Positions 32,342 to 40,601 are shown, counted from the first letter of the stretch. The stretch: 64,000 nt of DNA from M3007 sp044347755 (GCA_044347755.1 JBIKUE010000001.1:62001-126000), one strand, 5' to 3'. The notes: generated from the sequence alone by a model not told the origin. Made by a program: numbers and translations.

Positions 32342-32917
32342 TTATGGGTGACCGGCTGCTAGTGAAAAGGCCGGATAATGTCTTTGCAAAAGTTCTCTGA
32401 GTTTTTGACGGGCGGTGCTAAGGTGCCATTTGGAAGTGCCCTCGCTCATTTTCAGGTTTTCCGCTATTTCCGCATGGCTATATCCCTCAATGGCATACAT
32501 TCGGAAAACATCCTGCGAGGTTTGGGGTAGGGTTCGAATCACTTTAAGGATATCCTCCTCGTAAAATGACTCATGTCCACGATCTGGTACACTTTGATCG
32601 TGATCTTCCAAAACCAAAAAATGCAGATAGCGGGAGTTTTCCCGATAATAATCTGCCATACAGTGATAAACCAGTCTGCGCATCCAACCCTCCAGGCTAC
32701 CCTTATTGGCGTAGGTATGAATCTTTTTAAAAACCCGCATCATTCCATTATTTACCACTTCAATGGCGGTGTCTTCATCTTTGGTATACCGACGCACCAT
32801 ACGAAGCATCTCGGGAAAAAAACGGCGGTAGAGCGCTTCCTGAGCGCGCCTGTCGTTTGCAGCGCAACCTGCAACGAGCTCCTGATCCGTGTATTGTTTT
32901 TTCCCGAATATGGCCAC
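32342..32917 (-). CDS. ECF-type RNA polymerase sigma factor
   Basis: The protein has 191 residues, starting at a GTG at 32917. Sigma region 2 spans about 25-95 (LYRRFFPEMLRMVRRYTKDE, AIEVVNNGMMRVFKKIHTYA, LEGWMRRLVYHCMADYYREN). Region 4 spans about 125-180, with a helix-turn-helix in YAIEGYSHAEIAENLKMSEG and TSKWHLSTARQKLRELL. Region 3 is missing, as in all ECF sigmas. The next gene, 35 bp downstream, is a one-helix membrane protein that may regulate it. A TATTTTTG element at 33036-33043 could drive both. Confidence 0.95.
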   Translation of the reverse strand: MAIFGKKQYTDQELVAGCAANDRRAQEALYRRFFPEMLRMVRRYTKDEDTAIEVVNNGMMRVFKKIHTYANKGSLEGWMRRLVYHCMADYYRENSRYLHFLVLEDHDQSVPDRGHESFYEEDILKVIRTLPQTSQDVFRMYAIEGYSHAEIAENLKMSEGTSKWHLSTARQKLRELLQRHYPAFSLAAGHP

Positions 32918-33035
32918 AGTCTGCTGCTAGTTTAAACGGGGTTGGTAAAAAGGATGAATGTTGTTGATACGGTTTTCATCCGGAAATTTCCTGTAAGACA
33001 GTTCATTGATCGAAAAAGGTTGGGTAGTGTGTCCA

Positions 33036-33043
33036 CAAAAATA
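33036..33043 (-). promoter_or_regulatory. -7 promoter element upstream of the ECF sigma gene
   Basis: The minus strand reads TATTTTTG, a full TAnnTTTG match, 119 nt before the GTG start at 32917. It suggests transcription by the housekeeping sigma factor. Confidence 0.4.
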
Positions 33044-33070
33044 TGACCTTCCGGCATCAATTCTTTAAAT

Positions 33071-33724
33071 ATGGTAATTCTGGATCAAACTAACCTCTCG
33101 GAAACACCCATGCAATACGCCAATTTTGGTGAGCGATTAATCGCCCGGCTGATTGACGGATTCATTGTGTTCATCCCCTCTATATTTCTACCCCTTATTG
33201 CGCCATGGTTATACTTTGCCTTGCAGGAGGGAAATCAGGGTGGTGCAACTGTAGGAAAACGAATCATGGGTATTCGGGTTTTAAGTACTGATGGCAGGGC
33301 CATTGGATTTGGTACCGCTACAGGTCGTTTTTTCTGTCATTTCATTAACCTGTTTACCATGGGGCTTGGATATCTCCTGATGTTATTCAATGCCAGAAAC
33401 CAGGGTCTGCACGATATGATTACCAGTACAGTGGTAGTAAGAACAGCCTCATCGCCTCCAGTGCAACAAACTACCCAGCGCAGAGGCAAGGACCAACATA
33501 GCTGGAGTAAGATTGTAAGTGATCAGGAATCACACTTTGTAGAGATCAATACGCAAGGCGGACGCCACAGACACCGGATGAATGGTGGAGAACAGGTTCG
33601 GCATTTTACTTTGTGGCAGATGACCGATGGTATGATTGATTTTTCTGCCGCTTTTGATTCAGAGGAGGTCCTTGAAATGAAACGATTCGCTGAGTATTTA
33701 CTAAAAAACAAATTTAATGGGTAG
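33071..33724 (+). CDS. RDD-family membrane protein with extra C-terminal segment
   Basis: The protein has 217 residues. The RDD domain spans about 14-125: FGERLIARLIDGFIVFIPS (with the R and D that name the family), a GATVGKRIMGIRV segment, and two to three membrane helices. It ends at RNQGLHDMITSTVVV. A second ATG at 33110 directly before the domain is a possible start. The last 85 residues are soluble, first basic and polar, then HFTLWQMTDGMIDFSAAFDS and a terminal helix, and match nothing I know. RDD proteins have been linked to transport and ion homeostasis, but the function here is open. Confidence 0.85.
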   Translation: MVILDQTNLSETPMQYANFGERLIARLIDGFIVFIPSIFLPLIAPWLYFALQEGNQGGATVGKRIMGIRVLSTDGRAIGFGTATGRFFCHFINLFTMGLGYLLMLFNARNQGLHDMITSTVVVRTASSPPVQQTTQRRGKDQHSWSKIVSDQESHFVEINTQGGRHRHRMNGGEQVRHFTLWQMTDGMIDFSAAFDSEEVLEMKRFAEYLLKNKFNG

Positions 33725-33863
33725 CGGGTTCCATCCAGCCCAGGACAGATGGCCCAGCCGGAAGTAATGCAAGGTGGATAGTAAAGATTAGCCAAACTTC
33801 GCTATCGTCCGGATAAATACAATTATTCCTCACTCCTAGCCGAATGAGGTTAAATCAATGGCG

Positions 33864-33939
33864 CCGGCAGCTTTAGTGGCCTCACTTAAAGGACAATAAA
33901 TGGTCATCCTTTCAGGATTTAGGCGACTAAAGCGGCCGG
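33864..33939. terminator. Nested palindrome in the gap after the RDD gene
   Basis: CCGGCAGCTTTAGTGGCC (33864-33881) pairs, with two mismatches, with GGCGACTAAAGCGGCCGG (33922-33939). A smaller AAAGGA/TCCTTT stem lies inside. The gap 33725-33980 separates two convergent genes, so a two-way terminator is the simplest reading. There is no clear U-tract. Nothing else is recognisable in the gap. Confidence 0.45.
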
Positions 33940-33980
33940 TCCGATATGGAATAATCCGTTTCCAAAGCAGAGAGCATCCT

Positions 33981-34796
33981 TCAGCGAACGCGTGAAGCCA
34001 TCATCAGGGATTTTACCCTTTTTGAAGCCTCTGCCTTCGTTTCTGGATCAGCCAGTTTTTGGAGGCCTGCCCAGGAAGAATATCCGTATTCTTTAGCCAC
34101 CATTGACTTAAAACCTTCTTCTATCGGATTGTTTTTAGCTACAGGAGCGCTGCTTTTGGCCAACCCTTTGGAAACCATTGCCGGCTTCTCCGCTGTTTTT
34201 TTAGCAGCACTTGAGACACTTGCAGTGGCTACCTTAACATCTTCCGGGAAGTATTTGGCCAGATTATAATCGTTGATCAATTTTTGCATCGTCCAGCCAT
34301 ACTGGTAACCTTTGGTGGCTGTAGCTACGGGCTTTAGCCTTTCTCCTGCATGACGGGCTGCATCATTGTACAAGGCATTGCGGGAATAATCGCCTAAATA
34401 AGACTGCACCAACACATGAGCCAATAAAACCTGTGGTTTGAGGTTATACTCGTCGGCGGCATCGCGAACCAGTCCTTTCCATTCTTTGGCTGCGCTGGCG
34501 ATAAATTGTTGATCGTTATGTAAGTCTTTCAGCCTTTCTTCTGCTGATACCGATGCACTTGCAGCAGGACGTTCAGACTTGTCCCGTTTGGCTGATCCGG
34601 CAACAGACCGTGTGGGGCGGTCAGAAATGGATCTGGGGGATTTTGGAGCTTCCGCGTCTGCGCTGAGTTCGGTCAGAAATCCTTCTTTGGAAGCGTTACC
34701 TAAAACATCTTTTTTGCCACCAATAAAAATAAAGATCAAAGCGGCTGAGATGCAGGCCATAGACACAAAACCGAAGAATTCGAAAAAGTTTTTCAT
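33981..34796 (-). CDS. Membrane-anchored, probably inactive glucosaminidase-like protein
   Basis: The protein has 271 residues from the ATG at 34796 (MKNFFEFFGFVSMACISAAL). A single N-terminal anchor is followed by a Ser/Ala/Arg-rich linker (about 45-85). The domain at about 90-185 (FIASAAKEWKGLVRDAADEY, LKPQVLLAHVLVQSYLGDYS) aligns by eye with the glucosaminidase encoded just upstream. At the position of the catalytic Glu there is Gln 131. The C-terminal part contains a further helical segment (KSMVAKEYGYSSWAGLQKLA). I infer a non-catalytic peptidoglycan-binding or regulatory role. The family name is uncertain. Confidence 0.6.
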   Translation of the reverse strand: MKNFFEFFGFVSMACISAALIFIFIGGKKDVLGNASKEGFLTELSADAEAPKSPRSISDRPTRSVAGSAKRDKSERPAASASVSAEERLKDLHNDQQFIASAAKEWKGLVRDAADEYNLKPQVLLAHVLVQSYLGDYSRNALYNDAARHAGERLKPVATATKGYQYGWTMQKLINDYNLAKYFPEDVKVATASVSSAAKKTAEKPAMVSKGLAKSSAPVAKNNPIEEGFKSMVAKEYGYSSWAGLQKLADPETKAEASKRVKSLMMASRVR

Positions 34797-34852
34797 GCTA
34801 AGTGAAATTAAAAAAGTGAAGGGAAATAAAAATGAAGTCAAATGAGTGGAAC

Positions 34853-35764
34853 CTATAACACTACCTCATAATCGATCCGCCAGAGTTGGTAGGTTTCAAT
34901 GATGAGGGTAAGTTTTTCCGCATAATAACGGGCTGTTGCGTAGCCTGATTGTTTGAGGCCGACACACCAGGCTGCGTAATAAGGCACTTGAGATTGCCCG
35001 AATATCTCTTTTTTGATGGAATAAACACCACCTACTTCATAAGAGGCGAGCATCCATCTGTATCGTTGTTCCTGTAGCAGGAGAGAATGTCTTCGAAAAC
35101 TTTCTATTGCGGAAGGATACACTTCGAATCGGTCCCAGGCGTAATCATCATGCATCTGCATACAGTCAATCGCCAGTGAATGGGCCGAAAAATCCTGGTC
35201 ATTAATGATCCCATCTTTCCTGAATCCGGATCGAGCCCTGCATTTAATGCCAAAATGATTGTTTCCTTTGGTTGCCAGCACGCTTTGGCCCGCATTTGTT
35301 TCTAATATGCCCTGAGCAAGGGTAATAGAGGCTGGAATTTTACTTCGCTGCATTTCCATCTCAGCCAGATCCCGGTATTGCTCTACATAATCCAGGTAGC
35401 GCAGGGCATTAGCCTGAAACTTGCGTCCCATTTTGGCTCGCAAGTGTGATTCTACCTGATCGCGTTCCCAATAAGTATTTTTTCGGACGAATGTGGGTTT
35501 GGAAAGAAGTTGAAGACTGGAATCAGCATAGAATGCACGCAATTCAGCGGCAAAAGTTGTGCCTGCAATTTCAGCACCGGATAAAAAATCGTTGGAAAGT
35601 TGTTGAAATACAGGCATATCGCTCAAGCCTGTAAGCCTGGCTTCTATGTCATTCCGGTACCGCAGTACCAAAAAGCAAGGTATAGCCACTACCAGGAGGG
35701 CAATGAAACTCCCTCTGCCAAAGGCTTGAAGACAGCCGCTGCTTGAATCGGTTTGTGGCTGCAC
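34853..35764 (-). CDS. Glucosaminidase-domain peptidoglycan hydrolase
   Basis: The protein has 303 residues. One N-terminal membrane helix (about 18-35) anchors it with the enzyme outside. The glucosaminidase domain (about 120-270) contains IPASITLAQGILETNAGQSV, with the catalytic Glu at 155, and NNHFGIKCRA. Later SFRRHSLLLQEQRYRWML and GYATARYYAEKLTLIIETY fit the FlgJ/LytG-like endo-beta-N-acetylglucosaminidase family. It cleaves the glycan strands of peptidoglycan. A response regulator gene lies 39 bp upstream and the Glu-to-Gln relative lies downstream, suggesting a small regulated unit. Confidence 0.92.
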   Translation of the reverse strand: MQPQTDSSSGCLQAFGRGSFIALLVVAIPCFLVLRYRNDIEARLTGLSDMPVFQQLSNDFLSGAEIAGTTFAAELRAFYADSSLQLLSKPTFVRKNTYWERDQVESHLRAKMGRKFQANALRYLDYVEQYRDLAEMEMQRSKIPASITLAQGILETNAGQSVLATKGNNHFGIKCRARSGFRKDGIINDQDFSAHSLAIDCMQMHDDYAWDRFEVYPSAIESFRRHSLLLQEQRYRWMLASYEVGGVYSIKKEIFGQSQVPYYAAWCVGLKQSGYATARYYAEKLTLIIETYQLWRIDYEVVL

Positions 35765-35777
35765 GATGTTGTTTTTG

Positions 35778-35794
35778 GGATGATATTCCCGAAA
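35778..35794. other. Short palindrome GGGATGATATTCCC upstream of the glucosaminidase gene
   Basis: The core resembles the palindrome at 36553-36571 on the other side of the response regulator gene. It could be a regulator binding site or a relic of a repeat. The evidence is only the sequence similarity. Confidence 0.3.
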
Positions 35795-35803
35795 AGCGGG
35801 GTC

Positions 35804-36505
35804 TTATTCGTCTACCCGAAACTTAAAACCTACGCCGTGTATGTTTTCCACTTTGATGCGATCATCAAGACTAAGGTATTTACGCAGGCGTGAAATAAAC
35901 ACGTCGAGGCTTCGCCCCAGGAAATAATCGTCTTTGCCCCAAATTGTTATGAGGATAAAGGAACGTTTTACCACCTGATTCCGGTGCTCATTGAGCAACT
36001 TGAGCAAATCTGCCTCCTTTTGCGTCAACGTTTCCGTATATCCATCTGTACTAAGACTCAAATTTTTGTAATCAAATTGATAGTTGCCAATACTCACGGG
36101 CTTGCCCGGCTTTAAAATCACCGCATATTTGGTACGCCGGAGAAATATATCAATTTTCAGCAGAAGCTCTTCTATACTGAAGGGTTTGGTCATATAATCA
36201 TCTGCACCCAGAGTAAGCCCGTGGATTTTATCCTGCTTCATGCTTTTTGCTGTCAGGAAAATAATGGGCACATGATCGTCAATAGCGCGAATTTCCTGCG
36301 CAATCGTAAAACCATCCACCTCTGGAAGCATTACGTCCAGAATGCAAAGGTCAAATTTTTGCCCTGCATGGATAATGTCGAGTGCTTGTTTGCCGTCACT
36401 GCAATAGGTTACATTATATCCATTCAGCTCAAGATTGTCGCGGGTAACGAAGCTTAGGCTTTCGTCGTCCTCTACATATAGTAAGTTGGCTTTAGAATCG
36501 GTCAT
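35804..36505 (-). CDS. OmpR/PhoB-family response regulator
   Basis: The protein has 233 residues. The receiver domain (about 6-122) has the acidic pair E12/D13, the phospho-acceptor D57 in CILDVMLPEVDG, T85 and K107 in TKPFS. The C-terminal winged helix (about 135-232) includes LTQKEADLLKLLNEHRNQVV and SLDVFISRLRKYL. No histidine kinase gene is next to it, so its partner is unknown. It precedes the glucosaminidase gene by 39 bp and follows glyA by 80 bp. Palindromes with a shared ATGATATTCC core flank the gene. Confidence 0.94.
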   Translation of the reverse strand: MTDSKANLLYVEDDESLSFVTRDNLELNGYNVTYCSDGKQALDIIHAGQKFDLCILDVMLPEVDGFTIAQEIRAIDDHVPIIFLTAKSMKQDKIHGLTLGADDYMTKPFSIEELLLKIDIFLRRTKYAVILKPGKPVSIGNYQFDYKNLSLSTDGYTETLTQKEADLLKLLNEHRNQVVKRSFILITIWGKDDYFLGRSLDVFISRLRKYLSLDDRIKVENIHGVGFKFRVDE

Positions 36506-36552
36506 GATGTATGTGGTTGAGGTGGGTTGTGTTGGTTTATGGGGTTTACGTA

Positions 36553-36571
36553 TCCCGGAATGATATTCCGG
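36553..36571. other. Perfect palindrome between glyA and the response regulator gene
   Basis: CCCGGAATGATATTCCGGG has 8-bp perfect arms (CCCGGAAT/ATTCCGGG). It sits between the glyA stop (36586) and the response regulator start (36505), flanked by TAAACC-like direct repeats. It may be a terminator without a U-tract or an operator. Confidence 0.5.
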
Positions 36572-36585
36572 GAGGTTTATAGGGT

Positions 36586-37851
36586 TTATGCGTAAAGTGG
36601 GAATTTGCCCATATATTCATTGACGGCTCCACGCACTTTTGCTTGGACGGAAGCGTCGGAAGCATGCGTAATTACCTCATCAATCCATTCTACTACCTGC
36701 CTGCAATCATCTTCCCTGAATCCACGGGTAGTAATGGCCGCAGCGCCAACTCTTATGCCTGAGGTTGTCATAGGGGGTTGAGGATCAAACGGGATCATGT
36801 TTTTGTTGACGGTAATATCGGCTTCTCCAAGTACATGGTCTGCAAGTTTGCCGGTTACCCCCTTACTACGTAAATCCAGAAGCATGAGGTGGTTGTCGGT
36901 GCCGCCGGAAATTATATCATATCCACGGTTCACAAATTCTGCGGCCATGGCCTGGGCGTTTTTAACTACTTGCTGACAATAAGCCCTGTAATCTGGTTGA
37001 AGGGCCTCCTGAAACGCAACAGCTTTGGCTGCTATGACATGTTCCAACGGGCCACCCTGCATGCCAGGGAAAACACCGCTGTCCAGAATGGACGACATCT
37101 GGATAGGGTCACCTTTTTTAGTAGTGCGTCCCCAGGGATTGTCAAAATTTTTACCCATCATGATAATACCGCCACGGGGACCTCTAAGTGTTTTGTGGGT
37201 GGTACTGGTTACGATATGACAATGAGGAATTGGGTCATTAAGTAGCCTGGCAGCAATCAATCCTGCCGGGTGTGCTATATCAGCCAGGAGCAAGGCGTCT
37301 ACAGCATCTGCTATCTTTCGAAAACGCGCATAGTCCCAGTCTCGGGCATAGGCAGATGCGCCACAAATGATAAGTTTAGGTTTTTCGGCATGAGCGATGG
37401 CCTCCACTTTATCCATATCAATCCTTCCGGTATCCGGTTCTACTCCGTAGAAAACTGGATTGTATACTTTGCCAGAGTAATTCACCGGTGATCCATGCGA
37501 CAAATGTCCGCCATGAGCGAGGTCAAAACCCAGGATTTTATCGCCAGGTTGCAGGCAGGCAAGAAACACGGCTGCATTGGCCTGGGCTCCGGAGTGGGGT
37601 TGTACATTGGCCCATTCAGCGCCAAAAAGTGCCTTCAAGCGGTCAATGGCGAGTGTTTCAATTTGATCTACTACTTCACAACCACCGTAGTAGCGTTTGC
37701 CCGGATAGCCTTCTGCATATTTATTGGTAAGGCATGACCCCATGGCATCCAGAACGGCTTGACTGGTGAAATTTTCGGAAGCAATAAGTTCCACACCCCG
37801 ACGCTGACGGTCGAGTTCCTGATCGATGAGAGAGAAAATAATATCAGACAT
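36586..37851 (-). CDS. glyA: Serine hydroxymethyltransferase GlyA
   Basis: GlyA interconverts serine and glycine using tetrahydrofolate and pyridoxal phosphate. The protein has 421 residues from the ATG at 37851 (MSDIIFSLIDQELDRQRRG). A frame extending 26 residues upstream is rejected because a TACATTTG -7 box lies 4 nt before this ATG. Motifs are NKYAEGYPGKRYYGG, NVQPHSGAQANAA, DIAHPAGLIA and the PLP-binding lysine K220 in TSTTHKTLRGPRGG. The downstream stop is in TAA of a TAAACC-type repeat. Confidence 0.97.
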   Translation of the reverse strand: MSDIIFSLIDQELDRQRRGVELIASENFTSQAVLDAMGSCLTNKYAEGYPGKRYYGGCEVVDQIETLAIDRLKALFGAEWANVQPHSGAQANAAVFLACLQPGDKILGFDLAHGGHLSHGSPVNYSGKVYNPVFYGVEPDTGRIDMDKVEAIAHAEKPKLIICGASAYARDWDYARFRKIADAVDALLLADIAHPAGLIAARLLNDPIPHCHIVTSTTHKTLRGPRGGIIMMGKNFDNPWGRTTKKGDPIQMSSILDSGVFPGMQGGPLEHVIAAKAVAFQEALQPDYRAYCQQVVKNAQAMAAEFVNRGYDIISGGTDNHLMLLDLRSKGVTGKLADHVLGEADITVNKNMIPFDPQPPMTTSGIRVGAAAITTRGFREDDCRQVVEWIDEVITHASDASVQAKVRGAVNEYMGKFPLYA

Positions 37852-37855
37852 GGGG

Positions 37856-37863
37856 CAAATGTA
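37856..37863 (-). promoter_or_regulatory. -7 promoter element for glyA (leaderless spacing)
   Basis: The minus strand reads TACATTTG followed by 4 nt (CCCC) and the glyA ATG at 37851, predicting a leaderless transcript. Confidence 0.6.
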
Positions 37864-37913
37864 GAAAATGCCAGTTGTTTTTTGAAGTAATATGTTTTTG
37901 AGATGAGTAGTAT

Positions 37914-37980
37914 AATAAAAAAGCTTCACCGACCAGCTTTCAATTTCTTGTATAGAATTGACCGTCTGGAGGGTGAAGCC
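37914..37980 (-). terminator. Terminator of the SurA-like gene
   Basis: On the minus strand, 26 nt after the stop at 38006, GGCTTCACC pairs with GGTGAAGC; an inner CAATT/AATTG stem lies within. A run of T follows the stem. It separates this gene from the glyA promoter. Confidence 0.75.
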
Positions 37981-38005
37981 TGTTTCAGGTTGGCAAAAAA
38001 TGCGC

Positions 38006-39979
38006 TTATTTCTTGATCAGTGATTTAAACACGGTTTCATCCAACACAACCTGATATTCTTTCCGAAGGTCTTGGATCCATTTTTTCTCCAGGTAATCCT
38101 GATAGTCAGCTACCGCATATCCACGCGCTTCGGAAAGTTGTTTTGGTGAGGGGGGGACCAATGCTTCAATTTTGATAAAGGATGCTGTTTTAGTGCCAGC
38201 ATCAGTTTTGGTTTCGGTCATATCGCCAGCTGCCCAAAGCGTACCCAGATCTTTGTTTTTGTCTTTTTCGTACAGCTTTTCCATTACTGTAAGTACTTCC
38301 GGCTTGTCTTTCTTGTTGAATTTCTTTAATACATCAGCTGCAGGTTTCTTTGCAGCTAAAGCACGCACCTTCTCAATGACCTTAGGATCATCCGTTTTTA
38401 AGGTGTAGAAGGTAACGCGGGCGCGCTCCTTCCACATATATTTCATTTTGAGTTCTTCATCATAATACTTTAGAAGGCCAACGGAATCAGAATTAGCCCG
38501 ATCCCATACATTTTGCTTTAGGGCCTCAAACAGTAGAATGCCTTCTTCATATTCACGCATCAGGGATTTGAACTCAGGATACTTTTTGTCCAGTTGCCCT
38601 TCTTCAAATGACATCGCAGTTTCGTCGCCCCATGCTTTATAGAGTTTATTGATGGTTTCCTGTATAGGGTAGCCAGCTCCACGCATGCGATCCCGGCCGG
38701 AACGTTGACAAAAATCTTCAAAGTCAGCAATGGTATATTTTTTCTCGTTTCCGTAGTTGAACAAAACATCCTGAGGTTTAGCCGGATCCGGTTTCCACTT
38801 AAAGGTGTGAAACACCGTGTCCGTTTGTTTGGCAGACCACGCTGCCAATATTTTGGTGTTTTCTGTGAACTGACCCTCTTTTTTGATACGGCTGATCATG
38901 GATTGACGGGCATTTTCACTGCGACTGTCACGCTTAACTCGCTCAGTCAAACCACGTTTCAATTGGTCAAAAGTGGCAATACCGCGGCGACTTTTACGTT
39001 GGATAATGTGAAATCCAAGGGTTGTCTCTACAACTTTTGTAAAGTCGCCATCATTTTGCAGCGCAAAAGAGGCATCTTCAAATGCTTTTTGATAGCGGTT
39101 GATGCCGAAAAAGCCGAGGTATCCACTTTTTGCAGCAGTGGTTTTGTCTTCAGAATATTTTTGACATACCACATCCCATTTTTCACCAGCCGAAAGTGCA
39201 TTATAAGCGCTATCCGCCCGCATTTTCTTCTGGTCATGTTTTTCTGGTGTATCGCCCTTGCGGATCAGGATTTGGTTTACTTCCACTTCGCCACGGGCAG
39301 GACGTGATCCATTGACACGAAGCAGGTGGTATCCGGCATTGGATCGTACTGGGCCAACCACATCACCAACCTTGGCTGAGTAGATGGCACGTTCGATATC
39401 GTAATATCCGTCAGGCAACATAGCTGTGATAAAGCCCAGATTGCCTCCATTTTCTTTTACAAATTTATCTTCTGAACTGTCTCTCGCGATGGTATTAAAA
39501 TCAGCGCCTTTCTGGATCATTTTGAGCCAGTTGGCTACTCTTGTGTAGGCTTTGAGTGTATCAGCGGCCGGACGATTACGGTCGCAATTAACCACCATGT
39601 GGCTGACATCAATATCCAGAAGCATCCGATCATATGCTTCCCGTATAAGCTTCTCAGTCAACTCTTTGTCTTCCAGGTAAGACTTTGCCAATTGTTTTTT
39701 GTAACCATCCAGTTCGCTTTTCAGAGAGGCGATGGTATCCAATTGCATATCCCGGGCTTTTTGCACCTTGAGCTTAAAGTTGGTATACAACTCCAGGTAT
39801 TCCCTAAGGCTTTTTTCAGAAAAGTCGGCCTTATCCTGATTGGTTTTGGCATAAATGTATTTAAATTCAGAAACGGGTACCGGCCTGCCTTTTACCGTAA
39901 ATAGAGATGGATCGGTTTGGGCTTGAATGGAACAAGTCAGCAGTAAAACAGACGCTGCAGTAATCAAAAATTTGACCAT
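38006..39979 (-). CDS. SurA-like periplasmic peptidyl-prolyl isomerase with two PpiC domains
   Basis: The protein has 657 residues and a signal peptide (MVKFLITAASVLLLTCSIQAQ). An N-terminal helical region is followed by two parvulin (PpiC) domains at about 120-225 and 232-325. These are marked by GADFNTIARDSSEDKFVKEN, GGNLGFITAMLPDG, VGPVRSNAGYHLLRV and then KSGYLGFFGINRYQKAFEDA and TLGFHIIQRK. The remaining 300 residues are helical and charged, without a motif I recognise. Such proteins help outer-membrane and T9SS clients to fold in the periplasm. A TACTTTTG -7 box lies at 40020-40027, and a hairpin terminator follows the gene. Confidence 0.92.
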   Translation of the reverse strand: MVKFLITAASVLLLTCSIQAQTDPSLFTVKGRPVPVSEFKYIYAKTNQDKADFSEKSLREYLELYTNFKLKVQKARDMQLDTIASLKSELDGYKKQLAKSYLEDKELTEKLIREAYDRMLLDIDVSHMVVNCDRNRPAADTLKAYTRVANWLKMIQKGADFNTIARDSSEDKFVKENGGNLGFITAMLPDGYYDIERAIYSAKVGDVVGPVRSNAGYHLLRVNGSRPARGEVEVNQILIRKGDTPEKHDQKKMRADSAYNALSAGEKWDVVCQKYSEDKTTAAKSGYLGFFGINRYQKAFEDASFALQNDGDFTKVVETTLGFHIIQRKSRRGIATFDQLKRGLTERVKRDSRSENARQSMISRIKKEGQFTENTKILAAWSAKQTDTVFHTFKWKPDPAKPQDVLFNYGNEKKYTIADFEDFCQRSGRDRMRGAGYPIQETINKLYKAWGDETAMSFEEGQLDKKYPEFKSLMREYEEGILLFEALKQNVWDRANSDSVGLLKYYDEELKMKYMWKERARVTFYTLKTDDPKVIEKVRALAAKKPAADVLKKFNKKDKPEVLTVMEKLYEKDKNKDLGTLWAAGDMTETKTDAGTKTASFIKIEALVPPSPKQLSEARGYAVADYQDYLEKKWIQDLRKEYQVVLDETVFKSLIKK

Positions 39980-40019
39980 ATAGAGGAATGAATTAGTGTT
40001 TTTGCGTTAAAAAAGTGGG

Positions 40020-40027
40020 CAAAAGTA
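40020..40027 (-). promoter_or_regulatory. -7 promoter element for the SurA-like gene
   Basis: The minus strand reads TACTTTTG, 41 nt before the ATG at 39979. Confidence 0.5.
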
Positions 40028-40113
40028 GGAAAGCCAAACGGAACGAACACGCCGCGGGTGCATTTTTAAATATGTTAACATGGATTAGACGGCCATTGGC
40101 AATTCCAGGTTGA

Positions 40114-40152
40114 ATAAAAAAACGAAGCCCGGTCGTGGGTGACCGGGCTTCC
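40114..40152 (-). terminator. Rho-independent terminator after hpf
   Basis: GAAGCCCGGTC (40124-40134) and GACCGGGCTTC (40141-40151) are perfect 11-bp arms around a 6-nt loop. On the minus strand the hairpin is followed by a run of seven T. It lies 117 nt after the hpf stop. Confidence 0.88.
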
Positions 40153-40268
40153 AGCCTTGTATTGCGGCTGTAAAAGTCAGGATTCCTCCTGAGGAGTGTA
40201 TTGAGCATCAGGTGCTGAGTCAAAGAAGTGCTTTAAGAGGAGGGGCACTAAACTGATTCAGACACACC

Positions 40269-40601
40269 CTAATCTGAGATTTTAATATGTTGATGTGTTG
40301 TAACTCTGTCTTTGTGTCGGAGCAATTGTCGTTTCAAGGTGTCGGTAGAAGCAGTTACGGCTGATTCAAAGGTACGCCCGGTCTTTTTGTCAATAACCCA
40401 GCCACCGGGTACATGTAATTTGACCTCAATGACCTTTTCCTGGATTTGCCGTCCAGTATCTTGTAGTTTGAGGTGTACTTCTGCCTCAATTGGTCTGTTT
40501 TTGTCAAAATATCGATCAAGTCGCATCAGTTTTTTCTCAATAAACTCAATCAACTTGGTATCAGCGTTAAAATGAATGGACTGCACACTTACTTTCATCA
40601 T
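40269..40601 (-). CDS. hpf: Ribosome hibernation-promoting factor, short HPF/RaiA type
   Basis: The protein has 110 residues, the short single-domain form. It begins MMKVSVQSIHFNADTKLIEF and contains IEKKLMRLDRYFDKNRPIEA and a FESAVTASTDTLKRQLLRHK helix, as expected for the beta-alpha ribosome-binding domain. HPF binds the 30S decoding centre in stationary phase and supports ribosome dimerisation or silencing. The second Met (40598) is an equally good start. Unlike in many Bacteroidota, no xerC-like gene is next to it. A strong terminator follows. Confidence 0.93.
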   Translation of the reverse strand: MMKVSVQSIHFNADTKLIEFIEKKLMRLDRYFDKNRPIEAEVHLKLQDTGRQIQEKVIEVKLHVPGGWVIDKKTGRTFESAVTASTDTLKRQLLRHKDRVTTHQHIKISD

